Positions 22,976 to 34,859 are shown, numbered from the stretch's first letter. The stretch: DNA of 64,000 nucleotides from Diploptera punctata (GCA_030220185.1 JASPKZ010001241.1:2151001-2215000); one strand, 5' to 3'. Program-made: numbers and translations. The notes: generated by a model not told the origin, from the letters alone.

Positions 22976-22999
22976 TTTGAGCTGAGCTGCCGACTGTAG

Positions 23000-23335
23000 A
23001 CCAAGGGTGTTCTAGGAATGTTGCGCCATGGAGTAGTGTGTGATAAAACAAAATACACAAGACTTATTCGTCTATCCACTGCAATGAACTTTCAAATCAG
23101 TATTATGTAATACTAGAATAAAAATATGAATATAGCTGTTTTAAATACAACAGTAATTGAAACTTACGTATAAATAATCACTTGTAATTTATGATGTAAC
23201 TTGCTATATTACAATGAAAATAACAATCATGTAGAACTTTCAGAAAAAATATGTATATATTTGCTTGAAAGAGGGTATTGTCAATACTTTTAAAAACATT
23301 ATTTACCACCATTGAGTTTGTTGTTAAATATTTAT
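23000..23335. other. No gene seen
   Basis: Ordinary AT-rich flank. Confidence 0.45.
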
Positions 23336-23339
23336 AACA

Positions 23340-23452
23340 ATTAAAATTGTGGCCGTGATGGCAGTCGTCCTCAATATTTTTTTAATTGATCAGCTAGTAT
23401 TAAACCAATGCTTAATTTGTTGAGGACGACCGCCGTCACAAGTATAATTTTT
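23340..23452. repeat. Inverted repeat, ~40-bp arms
   Basis: 'aaaattgtg…cagtcgtcctcaa' (about 23344-23380) pairs with 'ttgaggacgaccg…tataatttt' (about 23419-23452), with a ~38-bp spacer. No hammerhead-like core. Confidence 0.75.
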
Positions 23453-23459
23453 ATTCCTT

Positions 23460-24400
23460 TAAATATTTAAAAGACTTTTGATCGGCAGTTTCTGATTTCA
23501 AGTGATATTGAATTGTAATAAAGAAAGAAATTATTAATGAAGGATAATATTTGGATTTTCAATGGTACTACATTTTAAATTATTTATTAGAAATTTGAAC
23601 CTTCAAGAGGAGTGCTGGTAATTATTAATAGCAAACTAAACGGGAACGTGACAGTGTGGCTTAATCATGTATTTCAGACGACTTTAATAACAGCAAAGAT
23701 TTTTTTAGGTATATTTTATATACTGTAAATCCACAAATTCCCGCCAGAGGAGTTCATACTAGAAAAATATGTACCGAAAATCTTAGTCGAACGTGGATGG
23801 GTTGAAACCGCAAACTTCGATGCAGATGCGAGACTCTAAACCACCGGAACCAATGGAATCTTGATGTGAATTGTTAACTTTATTTATTGTAAACATGAAA
23901 CTAGAAACACATGTTTCATTGCACCATTTCCATTTATAAATTCAAATTACTCGTTAAACGAATTTGCTTCAAGCAGCCTCATAATAATTATATACAGAGC
24001 GATTCACAATAAGTATTACTGACTTCTAGGATTTCTGGAGGGGACTGGGTAGATAAAGGTTTGATAAGGAGCCCATCTCCGAAAACGTACCATTTTGATG
24101 TAAAATAAGTTTGAAGATAGAAATACAGTGGGCTGATATCGTGTGTCTTTTGTTTCAGAAAAAGTATTACATACTCATCTCAAGGATTTGTATTATTATT
24201 TAACAGTTCATTTTGACTCTTTTAGAATTTTTGGACATTTCAAATTCTTTACTTCGCCAGGGACCGAACTTGGGATGACAACGCCACGGCGACATATATT
24301 CTAGTATAGATATACAGCTGAATTAGTGAGCAGCAGAAATCAAAAAGAGCGTTATCCATTGTTTATTTTAATGCCCCAAGTTGACATTTCGGCATTTTTG
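23460..24400. other. No gene seen
   Basis: Nothing domain-like. The stretch from about 24000 ('gagcgattcacaataag') resembles the terminus of an insect DNA element, but I find no partner end. Confidence 0.4.
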
Positions 24401-24404
24401 GTGC

Positions 24405-24730
24405 TGTCTGCCGGTATTGGTGTAATTGTAACCCACTTCTGTGGTTGAGGCACCTAAAAAGGCGGGATTGCGCTGCCCCGATGATATGATGGATAATAAT
24501 GATAATGGAGCGCCAGGGGAATCCTTAATCCTAAACTTAACCTAAGCGAATATGAATTATGATGGCCATATGATGTTCGAGGACCGTTTTGGGCCTTAAA
24601 GTGTCTTGATATTTGTCTTACGAGTGAGGAAAAGACCCGAAAACCTCACGTAGGGAACTTGTCACGACTGGGGATCGAACTAGGCCCGCTACGTGACAAG
24701 GCAGCACGCTACCTCGATACCACAGCGGTT
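24405..24730 (-). mobile_element. tRNA-derived SINE, family 2 (tail type a)
   Basis: Minus strand: head with A-box-like tggtatcgaggtagcg and B-box-like agttcgatccc, the shared body ('tcgtaagacaaatatcaaga', 'ccatatggccatc' region) and tail a ending 'gtgggttacaattacacc'. Close to full length, ~325 bp, and the best reference copy in the window. Confidence 0.85.
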
Positions 24731-24739
24731 GACATTTAT

Positions 24740-25030
24740 ACACAATATTGATTATAATATTTTACAGCATCTTAACAAATTATTATTCTTCAAAATTGTA
24801 CAACAAGTTCCCAAGTTAATCTGAAATATTAATTACCGATACCATTAACGTCATGTTTTTCAAAATGACAATCGCGTTTCAAATATCGCCCAAGTAAAAA
24901 AAAAGTTCTATTTATACTTAAATAATATTAGAATAATATTTCACACTTGGCACCTACAAGTCACGCTTACACAGTTACCTGTTGTCTAATAATTAATTTT
25001 TCTTTATTTATTTAAATGTATACTGTCATT
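24740..25030. other. No gene seen
   Basis: AT-rich spacer. Confidence 0.45.
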
Positions 25031-25035
25031 AATAA

Positions 25036-25249
25036 CCTTTTTCTCGTTTTTTATATATCTTGTACATATTATATATTTAATTCGTTAAATTTAGAGTAAA
25101 TCAAAATACATTATAAATATTAATTGTATTGTATTTATAAAATGTAATAGTTTATGTATATTGTAATTTAGATTAAGACTATTTTTTTTAAACCTGGTTG
25201 AGTGGCAGACAAAGCCTTAAGGTCTTAACTCTGCCAGGTAAAATAAAGC

Positions 25250-25280
<31 letters not shown>
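25036..25280 (+). mobile_element. Short element with 3' stem-loop and (TTA)n tail, second copy
   Basis: Same sequence as the minus-strand element at 12.09-12.36 kb, starting at 'ctttttctcgttttttat' and ending in 'cctggttgagtggcagac…actctgccaggt', 'aaaataaagc' and a (TTA)n tail. The two copies are ~90% alike over about 215 bp by eye. Confidence 0.7.
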
Positions 25281-27422
25281 GGCAAGAATACCAAATCAAA
25301 ATTGCTAATAGATTTGAAGTACTGGAATCTTCAGATGACAATGTGGCAAACGAAGAAGAACCTGATATAAATAAAGAATGGGAGGCTATAAGAGATACTA
25401 TTAAATTGTCAGCATCAGAAAGCATTGGTTGTTTAAAAAAGAGGCAAAACAAGAAATGGTTTGATGAGGAATGTGCCAACATTGTAAAGAAAAGAAAACT
25501 AGCAAAAATTAAATGGTTACACGAGCCAAATTGAGGTAAATTAGAGCAATTGGGTAGTATTAGACGGGAAACCACTAAGTTACTAAAGAGTAAAAAGAGG
25601 GAATATTTGAGAGAGAAGATTAATGATCTTGAAATGAATGCAAAAAATAGGAACATTAGAGAATTATATCAGGGAATTAGTATAGAGAAGAAAGGGTTTC
25701 AGGCTAGAACAAACATAATTCGAAATGAAAATGGGGATATGATTGCAGATTCTAGGAGTATATTAAATAGATGGAAAGTTACTTTAATCAGCTATTAAAT
25801 GTACATACAGAACAGGACGTTGAGGAGGTAAGTTACAGACAGCAGAAATGCTAGTCGCAGAGCCAAGTGCATTAGAGGTTGAAATGGCGATTGAAAAATT
25901 GAAGATGTATAAAGCATCAGGTTCAGATGAGATCCCAGCAGAACTCATAAAATCAGGAGGAGAAAAATTGATAGACAAAATACGCTGGTTGCTTAGTATG
26001 ATTTGGGAAAAAGAAGCTCTTCCAGATGAATGGAAGGAATCAATTATCGTACCAATTTATAAGAAAGGAGATAAAACTGATTGCAACAACTACAGGGGCA
26101 TCTCATTACTTTCAACTTCATACAAAATTCTTACAAATATATTAGTAAGCAGACTTACTCCCTACATTGATGACATTCTAGGAGATCATCAATGTGCATT
26201 TAGAAGAAACAGGTCTACAACAGATCAGATTTTAGTATAAGACAGATTTTAGAAAAGAAATGGGAATATAATGGCACTGTACATCAACTATATGTAGACT
26301 TCAAAAAAGCATATGATTCAATTAAGAGGGAGAAGTTATATAGTATCCTGCTGGAGTTCGGAATTCCTAAAAAGTTAGTTAGACTTATACGAATGTGTCT
26401 AAATGGCTCAAATAGTAGGGTGCGTGTAGGCAAACAGTTTTCAGACACTTTTGAAATCCAGAATGGGTTGAAGCAAGGAGATGCACTATCTCCTCTACTA
26501 TTTAATTTTGTACTAGAGCATGCCATTAAATCTTTAGAGAATGAGGAAGGCTTACAACTGAATGGTATTAATAAGCTGTTAGTTTATGCTGATGATGTAG
26601 TACTATTGGCCGATAGCGAGGAGATACTAAAGGCCAACACGCACACACTATTGAGTAACACTAAGAAATTAGGACTGGAAGTAAATATCAGTAAAACTAA
26701 ATATATGGTCACAGGTAGAAATTCAGTATATAATGGAAATGGACAGCTAATGACAAATGAGGGAAATTTTGAGGAAGTGGCTGAATTCATATACCTAGGA
26801 ACAATAATCACAAATAGGAATGAGACGCACAAAGAAATTAAACATAGGCTCAATTCTGGAAATGCATGCTATTATGCATTGCAGAGACTTTTGATGTCCC
26901 AACTCCTTTCAAAAAACATTAAGCTGAAAATATATAAAACTATTATTCTACCAGTTATATTATATGGGTGCGAAACATGGACTCTTACTTTAAGGGAGGA
27001 AAGGAGATTACGAGTATTTGAGAATAAAGTTCTTAGGAAAATTTTTGGACCAAAGAGAGATGAACAGACAGGTGAATGGAGAAGACTACATAACAATGAA
27101 CTACATGGTCTTTATAGGAAGCCAGATATAATAAGAACAGTTAAGTCTCGTAGACTGCGATGGGCAGGACATGTTGCACGTATGGGGAATGAAAGACGTG
27201 CATGGAAGCTTCTTGTAGGAAAGCCAGAGGGAAACGCCCAGTTGGTAGACCAAGAATGAGGTGGGAGAACAACATTAACTTTGATTTGAGGGAAGTAGAT
27301 TATACAGGGAATGATTGGAAAGCATTAGCTCAGGATAGGGATGTATGGAGAGCTTATGTCCGTGCGGCCATGAACCTACGGGTTCGATAGTGCCAGTGAG
27401 TAAGTAAGTAAGTAAGTAAGTA
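25276..27422 (+). pseudogene. Non-LTR retrotransposon, RT nearly complete (TAAG-tail family)
   Basis: The longest RT in the window (about 2.1 kb). In order: a connector with KKRQNKKWFDEEC (about 25440); KASGSDEIPAELIK (25912); PIYKKGDKTDCNNYRGISLL (26054); CAFRRNRSTTDQI (26194); VDFKKAYDSI (about 26297); GLKQGDALSPLLFNFVL (26468); the catalytic YADD (about 26586-26597); LPVILYGCETWTL (about 26950); RLRWAGHVARMG (about 27157); and the end VWRAYVRAAMNLRV. An in-frame stop (25532) and frameshifts near 25795, 26237 and 27230 kill it, and the endonuclease is missing. The 3' end is 'atagtgccagtgag' plus (TAAG)n. Confidence 0.9.
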
Positions 27423-27497
27423 TTATTATTATTATTATTATATTTATTTTTATTATATAAAGTATTATTATTATTATTGTTATTGTTATTATTGTTA

Positions 27498-27539
<42 letters not shown>

Positions 27540-27540
27540 T
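27396..27540 (+). repeat. (TAAG)n tail followed by (ATT)n microsatellite
   Basis: About six TAAG units end the retrotransposon (27396-27422). An imperfect ATT/GTT array follows to 27540. Confidence 0.9.
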
Positions 27541-27544
27541 AATA

Positions 27545-28145
27545 TGCATTCATATTCAGTGCCTTTATTGTAACTCAATGGCACAAATACTAGCACTTAT
27601 CAATGGAGAACCGTGGTTAAAATTCCGACTCATTCAATGTTTTATCTAATGAGGCTTAATATTACTTATTTCCCACAGAGGTCTAAAAAATTTTATTCTC
27701 AAATGTAATGCTTATCTCTATTCAGTGATAATCTAGATGTCTCTTTCATAACTCCTTTTTTTTCTGTGTTCTTAAGAAACCACTTATTTCTCCTTCCTTC
27801 ACACCATGTCTCTCGCTCCTTTTTCAACCACTCTCTTTTTGTGATTTTAAAGCTGTATATTATTTTTCTTTTTACTTTTAAATATATCTCGTTTTCTTTG
27901 CGTCGACCTCTTCCAATTTTGAACATTCGCTAAAATCTTATTTCTCACAGAGAAGCGTAACTGTTGGTTGAGTCGCTAAAAGCTTCTTCATGTTTTCAAG
28001 AACCTTTCATCATTGAATATTCTTTCCAACTCGTCATAAAACTACCTTTCAGTGTATAATTCGCTTAAATCATATTAATTAATCCGTGAACAATGTTTTA
28101 AAGATACGTTACAAAAAAAGCTTACTTTACATAACATCACATATA
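27545..28145. other. No gene seen
   Basis: The small minus-strand ORF at 27699-27926 is Lys/Arg-rich but matches nothing I recognise. Confidence 0.4.
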
Positions 28146-28146
28146 T

Positions 28147-28300
28147 ACTATGGTATGAAAATTTCAACTCGTAAAATAAAATAATGGAATTCCTTGGCAC
28201 CGATCCAATATGTAGCAAAATGATTCAGAATACGATTATAGAGCAAGTTAATAACTTCTCCTACCTAGGATGTATCATCTCCTATCAGGTTTAAAGCAAA
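28147..28300 (+). pseudogene. Non-LTR fragment (GCTR family), copy of 30358-30515
   Basis: Encodes MEFLGTDPICSKM, IIEQVNNFSYLGCIISYQ, the segment following the YADD box. The same stretch, nearly base for base, begins at 30358. Confidence 0.8.
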
Positions 28301-28429
28301 ATTTTAATATAATGAATATAAAAGTTAAAGTTAATAATTTTGTATTTTAAAATTCTTTTAATATTTAAATATAACTTTTAAAAAATCTAAATAATTCATT
28401 GTTAGTTATTGTTGAATAAAAATGTCTCT

Positions 28430-28720
28430 TCTTCTTCTTCTACAACAAGGTTTAGGCTATGCAGCCTGTTCCGGCGAAGTTAAAAGTGGAGTCCATCTTC
28501 TACGTGGTCGGCCAACATCTCTTGTTCCTCTGGGATTATACAGGAAGGTTCTTTTTGGTATTCTTTCGTTGTTCATTCTCATTAAGTGTTCTGTCCATTT
28601 CTTATTATTTTCGCTGATTTTATCTTCAATTTTATATATATTTAATTCTTCTCGTATAGTTTCATTCCTTATTCTATCCGCTCTTGTGCATCCTTTCACA
28701 TTACGTAAAAACAGCATTTC
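28430..28720 (-). pseudogene. Non-LTR C-terminal fragment (GCTR family)
   Basis: Minus strand: MLFLRNVKGCTRADRIRNET, REELNIYKIEDKI, KWTEHLMRMNNERIPKRT, GTRDVGRPRRRW, then the 'aggctgcatagcctaaacc' segment and a GAA-rich tail at 28430-28440. Confidence 0.85.
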
Positions 28721-28854
28721 TCAGTAACAATAAAAGAAATTGCATTACATAACAGTTTTGTAAATAATGATTTTAAAAATTGTTTTAAGACATTGATGTC
28801 AAAATTGTAAAACCTATTAATAATAATAATAATAAATTGGTAAGAGGCACTCGA

Positions 28855-29735
28855 AAGAGCATTAAGTTATAAGTTTATGATTTGTCTTTTATGAGTTCGT
28901 TCAGTGATCCTGTCCATATTCTGCATTGTTTGTAATGGTATCGCTCACACTTTTGGTCGCATATCTTGCATTCACACGAATCACTCGGTTGGTGGAATTT
29001 TGTATTTTTGCACATTTTGTGATGATATCCGTATGTTGCTAAACCTATGATTCTGTGCCTTTGTGGTTGGTTACTTCCAGTCCATTCTCTGTTTACCATG
29101 GCATCTGAGGCGTAGAAATCTTCGTCGATCTCTTTTTCTCTCTGTTTCTTTTTTTCGATGACTTTCTTATATGGCTCCGTTGCTCTAGGAAGAAGGTTTC
29201 TCTGGCTAGCATATAGGCCATTCTATTTGGTGTGTATTTGCTTGCACCTAATGCCTTTTTGATGAATCTTGGTTTTACTTTTTCTAACCTCTCCAAATCG
29301 CTGGTCGATAGTTTCTCCCATATCAGTTCTATCCCGTAGGTGACGTTCGGGAATATCACTGATGCGAATAATTTCATGGCTGTGACTAATTTTAACGATG
29401 TGATGTCTTTGATACTGCACATAGCTCTTATAGCTGTTGCTGCTCTCTCCTGCACATGTGCGCTGAAAGATTTTTTTGTTGGCTGCAGTGTTATGCCTAA
29501 ATATCTGAATTTGTTGACCATTCTTATCGGTTCTTCTCCTAGTTTTAGATTATCACTTGCCGCTGTTCTTCCTCCTTTCTTGAAAACCATTTGTACGGTC
29601 TTGTTGCTGTTTATCTTTAACTCATTTTCCATAGCCCATCGTTGTATCCCATCTATGCCTTTTTGTAATTCTTCTTTGTTTCCTGCCCCAATGGCCATGT
29701 CGTCCGCATACATTACCAGCGTGGTACCTATTATA
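28855..29735 (-). pseudogene. Non-LTR RT C-terminal half (ATYGLE family)
   Basis: Minus strand: YADDMAIGAGNKEELQ (about 29710), NSNKTVQMVFKKGGR, MVNKFRYLGITLQPT, LFASVIFPNVTYGLE-like IELIWEKL, LGASKYTPNRMAYMLARETF, a frame break near 29190, then the Cys/His-rich end GYHHKMC…CECKICDQKCERYHYKQC (28875-29099). Truncated at the YADD box, almost exactly where the 22-kb copy is truncated. Confidence 0.85.
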
Positions 29736-29739
29736 ACTG

Positions 29740-30354
29740 TAATAAGAACACCTGCCTAACTTCATATTCTTAAATGAAAGTAAACTAAACTCTGATTGGA
29801 TGTTAAAATAATTAACTTCGTTATTTAACAAATCAAATTAAACCTTATATTTAAAGGACTATTAACCAATAGAATTTAAAAATATCATGTGATGTAATAA
29901 TGTTCTGTAAAATTATAAAAGAATTACACTAGTTATTCTGCATACAACTTTCAACAAAGATAGAAGCAAGAAGAGGTCTCCCGATAAAATGTAATATTTA
30001 ATACAAGACGAATAATTGATTCAAGAAAACAAAATACTTTAATTTTAATTGACAGTAAAGAATAATACCACCTACATTTACTTAATCTGCTGGGAACTTT
30101 AAGAAGTGAATAAATGTGCAATTATTTCTACAGGAAAATTTTTTTTAGTAATTTTAAAGTGTTTTCCTATCCAGTGTACCAACTTCCGACCCTAAGAAGA
30201 GAATCCGTCTCTACCGAAAATTAAATCCAACCTGAACCAGTAATTCTTTTGGGACACCAGTCCTTCTTCAAAATTTTACTACAACATCGGGCAAGATGAT
30301 AATTACTACTTCAAAATGTCACCACAACTCGGGAGAAAGCAAATTACTTCTTCA
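29740..30354. other. No gene seen
   Basis: No supported feature. Confidence 0.45.
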
Positions 30355-30357
30355 ATA

Positions 30358-30915
30358 TATACTATGGTATGAAAATTTCAACTCGTAGAATAAAATAATG
30401 GAATTCCTAGGCACCGATCTAATACGTAGCAAAATGTTTGAGAATACTATTATAGAGCAAGTTAATAACTTCTCCTACCTAGGATGTATCATCTCCTATC
30501 AAGGCGAGATCGATCTTAATATAAAACAAAACTTTTACAAATATCAAGTTTAATATTGTATTTTAAAATCACATTTTTTATAAAATCATTCAAGACTCAA
30601 ATTATATAAAAATATCGCCCTCTCAACTTTCCTATATGGAAGTTAAATCTGGGTTCTGGAAAAAAGAAAGACATCACGAGATTAAAAGCTGCTGAAATGA
30701 GATCCATGCGCCGAACTACCTGACCATCAGATAAATGAAGAAATGTTAAAGGAACTCCGCATGCAACTTCTAGAAGAAAAGATATCCACCTACAGAGACA
30801 GATGGCATATATTATGTGTCCCGAATGTCTCCAACTAGGAACCCTAATGCAGTTCTCTTCGGTATCACCCAAGAGGACGACGACCTGGACGTCCACAAAA
30901 ACGAAACAGGTAAAC
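30358..30915 (+). pseudogene. Non-LTR fragment (GCTR family), decayed
   Basis: Encodes MEFLGTDLIRSKMF, IIEQVNNFSYLGCIISYQGE, then in other frames a KAAEMRSMRRT-like box (about 30690) and a GRRRPGRPQK-like end (about 30870). The first ~150 bp duplicate 28147-28300. Confidence 0.75.
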
Positions 30916-31218
30916 ATTGGCTATGTTAATGAATAGTGTATGATGATGATGATGGTTTAACGCACATAGTTCACATTGAATGTTATGAATTAAACCAATA
31001 GAGTTAATATAATATATTGACTTAGGGCCTCATGCAAATACGTTAGTCTCTACTCAAATTACTTCCAATCACTGATGAGCTGACTTTCCGTGAGCAAGTG
31101 CAAAGATCGAATTAACTATCCACTAACTGGTCATGCATGAAAGTCGTGGTTTTCATAACATTGGCAAGAAATTACCCAGAATTCTCAGCGATGAAACCAC
31201 TTCAGTTATTTTCGTCTG

Positions 31219-31422
31219 CTAGAGGAACGCATTTACGCTTGCGTCCAGCAAGCGACGTCTGCGTCGCGCAATATTACGCCGATTCTCCTGTTCTTCCAGT
31301 TGAATTTTTTGGTAGACTCTATCAAATTCCTCTTCTCCGCGTATACTTCTTTGGTAGACTCTATCAAATTCCTCTTCTCCGCGTATACCGAAAACATGAT
31401 CGAAGTCTTCAAGGTCCGACAT
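31219..31422 (-). CDS. Small ORF with duplicated segment, function unknown
   Basis: Minus strand: MSDLEDFDHVFGIRGEEEF then a repeated RGEEEFDRVYQ unit and an Arg-rich end (NIARRRRRLLDASVNAF). A ~42-bp direct duplication (31305-31346, 31347-31388) makes the protein repeat. The Arg-rich stretch is reminiscent of Harbinger-type transposase N-termini, but nothing downstream supports that. Could be a random frame. Confidence 0.3.
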   Translation of the reverse strand: MSDLEDFDHVFGIRGEEEFDRVYQRSIRGEEEFDRVYQKIQLEEQENRRNIARRRRRLLDASVNAFL

Positions 31423-31672
31423 CTTGGATAAAGCAGCAAGGTACGCGGCAAGGTTTCAAACTACATCGGTTCCCATCGGGGTGCTCACGATTCGTTTTCT
31501 GCTAAGTCACCTCGCCAGGTAGCTTAGGAATTTCAACAATTATTATCGCATGAACAGATTTTTGAGTACGCAAAAACGTATTTGGATGCAACTTTCTCAG
31601 CAGAGTATAGGCAGAGAAAGACTTTTACGGTCTAATGCGTTCATAGATTCGAACCTTAGGCTTTACGGCCTG

Positions 31673-31783
31673 AATTGTTATGATGATCTTGTAGAAGATT
31701 TCCGGGCTGTTGCCCAGGGAACTACAAGCCTCAAGACTACGGCTAACAGCCCAGAAATCTTCTACAAGGATCATCATAGAATT
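31673..31783. repeat. Inverted repeat, ~39-bp arms
   Basis: 31673-31711 and 31744-31783 are reverse complements ('ttgtagaagatttccgggctgtt'-like core), with a ~32-bp spacer. No CTGANGA box, so not counted as hammerhead-like. Confidence 0.8.
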
Positions 31784-32343
31784 AATATAATTAAGCATTA
31801 CTGCACTCTAATATACCGGGGACGAAATTTCAAGTAACAAAATTTATTAATGGCGGATGATAATTATTGTTTACAGTAAAATACTTAAAACGTGCAAAAT
31901 AGCCGATAAACGTCAATATATGCATTTCTGTTAACAAATGTGCAAGTTGTATTATCTTGGAGAGACAGTTGCAGACTTAGCTGAAATTCTTAGAATCAAG
32001 ATTTAGCTACAAACACAAATCCTTCAATTCTGTCTCTGTCCTGCAGATGACGTACTTTACGTACTTCCAATAAAATAAGTTATAAAATGTCAAGCTGTTA
32101 TTGTACATATATCTGCTGAAGCGCCTGTTGTCTAAATATACTCTGTACTGTAAAAGGAAACTCAAATTCAGAAAAGCTAATAACAGCCCTGAATTTTTGT
32201 TGCACTGTAAACACCATTCTGAATTTACTAGCTATGTCTATATCAACAATGGTCGATATGATGTACCGAATTTAAAGTGTTCTGTGGCACACTTTGGTTG
32301 ACCAGGTGAGCCGGGATAATAATCGTAATAATTCAGTGTTTAA

Positions 32344-33123
32344 GGGGGTGATGGGTGAAATTTCTATTTTCTACATTTTGTAAGTTACATCTTGATTTTT
32401 GTACACACATTCATGCCATAATAGGTAATATTATACTGAAGTTTCATCCTTCTAGGCTTAAAATATTTTAATTTATCGAAGAAAATTTATTTACAAATTT
32501 ACATATTAAAATGTTTAATTAGTTATGTAATTTTTAGTAATGTTTTTAATGTTTTTTTCTACACGACTGACTTATTTAGAACAACACTGTGCATTAACGT
32601 TTCTATATTTTCTTCTTCTTCTCTTCTTCTTTTCATGTGATAGACCTAGTGGTCTGTTACGGTCTCAATCCAACGTTTGAAGGGTCTGCCCAAAGAAACG
32701 TGTCTATATCTTTATAATAAAGGAAGAGAAAAATATATACATCCTCTGCATATGAAATTTTTTTTTTAAATTACTACACGTATTTTATTTTTTATTTGAA
32801 AAATTATCAAATTTGTTTGAACATCCATGCATAGAATTATTCCGTGCTTCTGTCACTAAATTTGTCAATGCTATTTTGATTTCAATGTATTGAAATGCAA
32901 TGAAAATAAAAGTGTGGAAAACCCAATTTGAAAGTTTGCATGCAGTTCAATTAGAATGTAGCATACATGCCCTCAAAACAGTCATTAGGGAAACTTACAA
33001 GCGCCATAGGACACTGAAACTTCACCAACTTATACTTTAAGGTACATAGAATTTTTAATACAAAAAAAACAAAAAATGCTAAATTTTACCCGAAAATGTC
33101 GAACATTTCTCCCATCACCTCCC
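32344..33123. mobile_element. Non-coding DNA transposon with TTAA target duplication
   Basis: Left end gggggtgatgggtgaaat (32344-32361) and right end atttctcccatcacctccc (33105-33123) are imperfect inverted repeats with one length difference. TTAA flanks both sides (32340-32343, 33124-33127), as in piggyBac and Kolobok elements. No transposase. A small GCTR-family retroelement tail (32608-32715) lies inside it. Confidence 0.75.
32608..32715 (-). pseudogene. Non-LTR 3' tip (GCTR family) nested in the TTAA element
   Basis: Minus strand: the extreme C-terminus (RRPFKRW-like) plus the family's 'gaccactaggtctatca' segment and a (GAA)n tail. About 105 bp; extreme 5' truncation. Confidence 0.6.
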
Positions 33124-33129
33124 TTAATA

Positions 33130-34230
33130 ATATTGTCCGTCGTAGCTCATTTAAATTTACCGGCAGCAAATGTTAATTGTCTCAGGGTTTACAAAATATG
33201 TGTCGAAAAGGGACATCGCATTCTGTGTGGTTGCAATAGCTAAACGTGTTCGCTTCAAGTTGAAAATTCATATTATTACAGGTACAGATAACATCTATTT
33301 AATAACAGGTACCCTATCGGTACAGCATGACTGTCAATTGAGCTAGCTGTATCCAGAATTTTAAATTAGTAAATGCAACTGTAGCTTCATTTCGAACTTG
33401 TAAATTCTAAAAACAACATTTACATGTAAAATGCTTGTTTCAATGTTCAATATAACCTTAATAAAATTATTTTCCCTCAAGTCTACATAATTGTGATGCC
33501 AATATTTACTTGTTATTTATATTAACGTAACTCTTTAAAACTAAGATCATTAGTGTAACAACTCTAAACCGATCGTGAAACAACTGACAGATTTTGCTCA
33601 CTATAACTCCACAGCGCGAGAGGCCTTGTTACTCGCAGAGGTAGACGATCATCTAGACAGTAAAGAACGATGATGTATTATGGGTCCTCAGCCGTTACAG
33701 TTGGTTTCCTCAACCTTAAATCGCTGCTTATAGTTGCTACATCAACTCCGTGCAATGAGGGATGAATATCGGAACCATACTGGCCAAAATGCCACGAGTT
33801 AATGTCCTTGTCCATGGGAATCCATCCCTTAGCTCTGCCGAGGCTTGATACTTGAAACTACACAATACGACCCGGAATAATTTTCCTCTTATATCAGGTT
33901 TAAAGTTATTTAACGTGCTTAAATCGACGACACGGCTTTACATTTCATCTGAAGAAGCATTATTCAAGATGTTACATTTTAAAGTCCAACGACTCCGATC
34001 GGTCTGAACACGCAAACTACGGCAAGCACAGTAACCACTAATCTGATCGACAGGAATATATATATATAGTGTCCGGTCGTTGAACTCTTTGGGGTGGGTT
34101 AATCATTATTGCCTCAGCTGTTTTTTTCTGCTGGAACATGCGGAGTTATTTTCCTATTACCTTCTCTCTCTTTCTCTCGTGCAGAATTCTCTCCCTCCTT
34201 CTCTACTGCAAGTGGACCACCCTCCATAAT
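33130..34230. other. No gene seen
   Basis: The part at 33600-33900 is less AT-rich, but no domain or tRNA-like box is clear. Confidence 0.4.
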
Positions 34231-34269
34231 AACTTTCATTGTACAAAGAGACCTAAAAAAGTTTGGGAA

Positions 34270-34850
34270 AAATAATCTTATATACTCAATCTAGGATTTA
34301 AAGAGAGATCAGCGCTTGCTTGGTTCAGGTTAGGGGCATGGAAATTTTTTAAAATTAGCGACGATCACGATATGCGAATATGTCCAATGTGCGGGAGCTT
34401 TGAAGATGAGATACATATATTAGGAAAATGTAACGATTTAGAATATTGGGGGTATCAGTTATTACCGGAAAGATTTCTAAATTCAAACCGTGAAATATTG
34501 GCATGCTACGAGTTACTGGTAAACCCAGAAAACTGGATAAACGTGGGTAGATTTCTGGGCAAAATGCGAAAAATAAGAACAACACTTATTCAGGAATGAA
34601 TAAATATGTTAACAAATTAAAATACAATTAATTCTTAATAATTCTACATAACTAAGTAAATGTATAATGTAAATGTATTGAAATCTAATTGTAATATTAT
34701 TGTGTTTTTTAAGTATATTATTACCAAACACCAACTTATTGTAACGGTCTGTCAACAGCACGTACGGCTTACTGCCAGTGCGATCCATATTTGTAAATAA
34801 CATTGTATGTATCTTACATTTAGTTTAATAAAGTCCTTATGTGTTTATAA
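34270..34850 (+). pseudogene. Non-LTR C-terminus with CPMCG motif and 3' UTR
   Basis: Encodes SALAWFRLGAWKFFKIS, RICPMCGSFEDEIHILGKC, the common Cys-rich C-terminal motif of RNase H-less non-LTR RTs, and ends at 34597. The 3' UTR carries 'gtaacggtctgtcaacagc' and 'tactgccagtgcgatccat' and ends 'aataaagtcctta'. A second copy of that UTR is at 50.27-50.60 kb. Confidence 0.75.
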
Positions 34851-34859
34851 CACTTCTTA

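Noticed and set aside
27396..27422. Telomeric repeat
   Set aside because: The unit is TAAG, not TTAGG, and it is the 3' tail of a LINE family seen at several sites.
31673..31783. Inverted repeat as a fourth ribozyme-bearing foldback
   Set aside because: Arms pair well but contain no CTGANGA box in either direction; no TSD found.
33940..34000. Further hammerhead-like core (ctgaagaagca…)
   Set aside because: No GAAA box or stem II follows.
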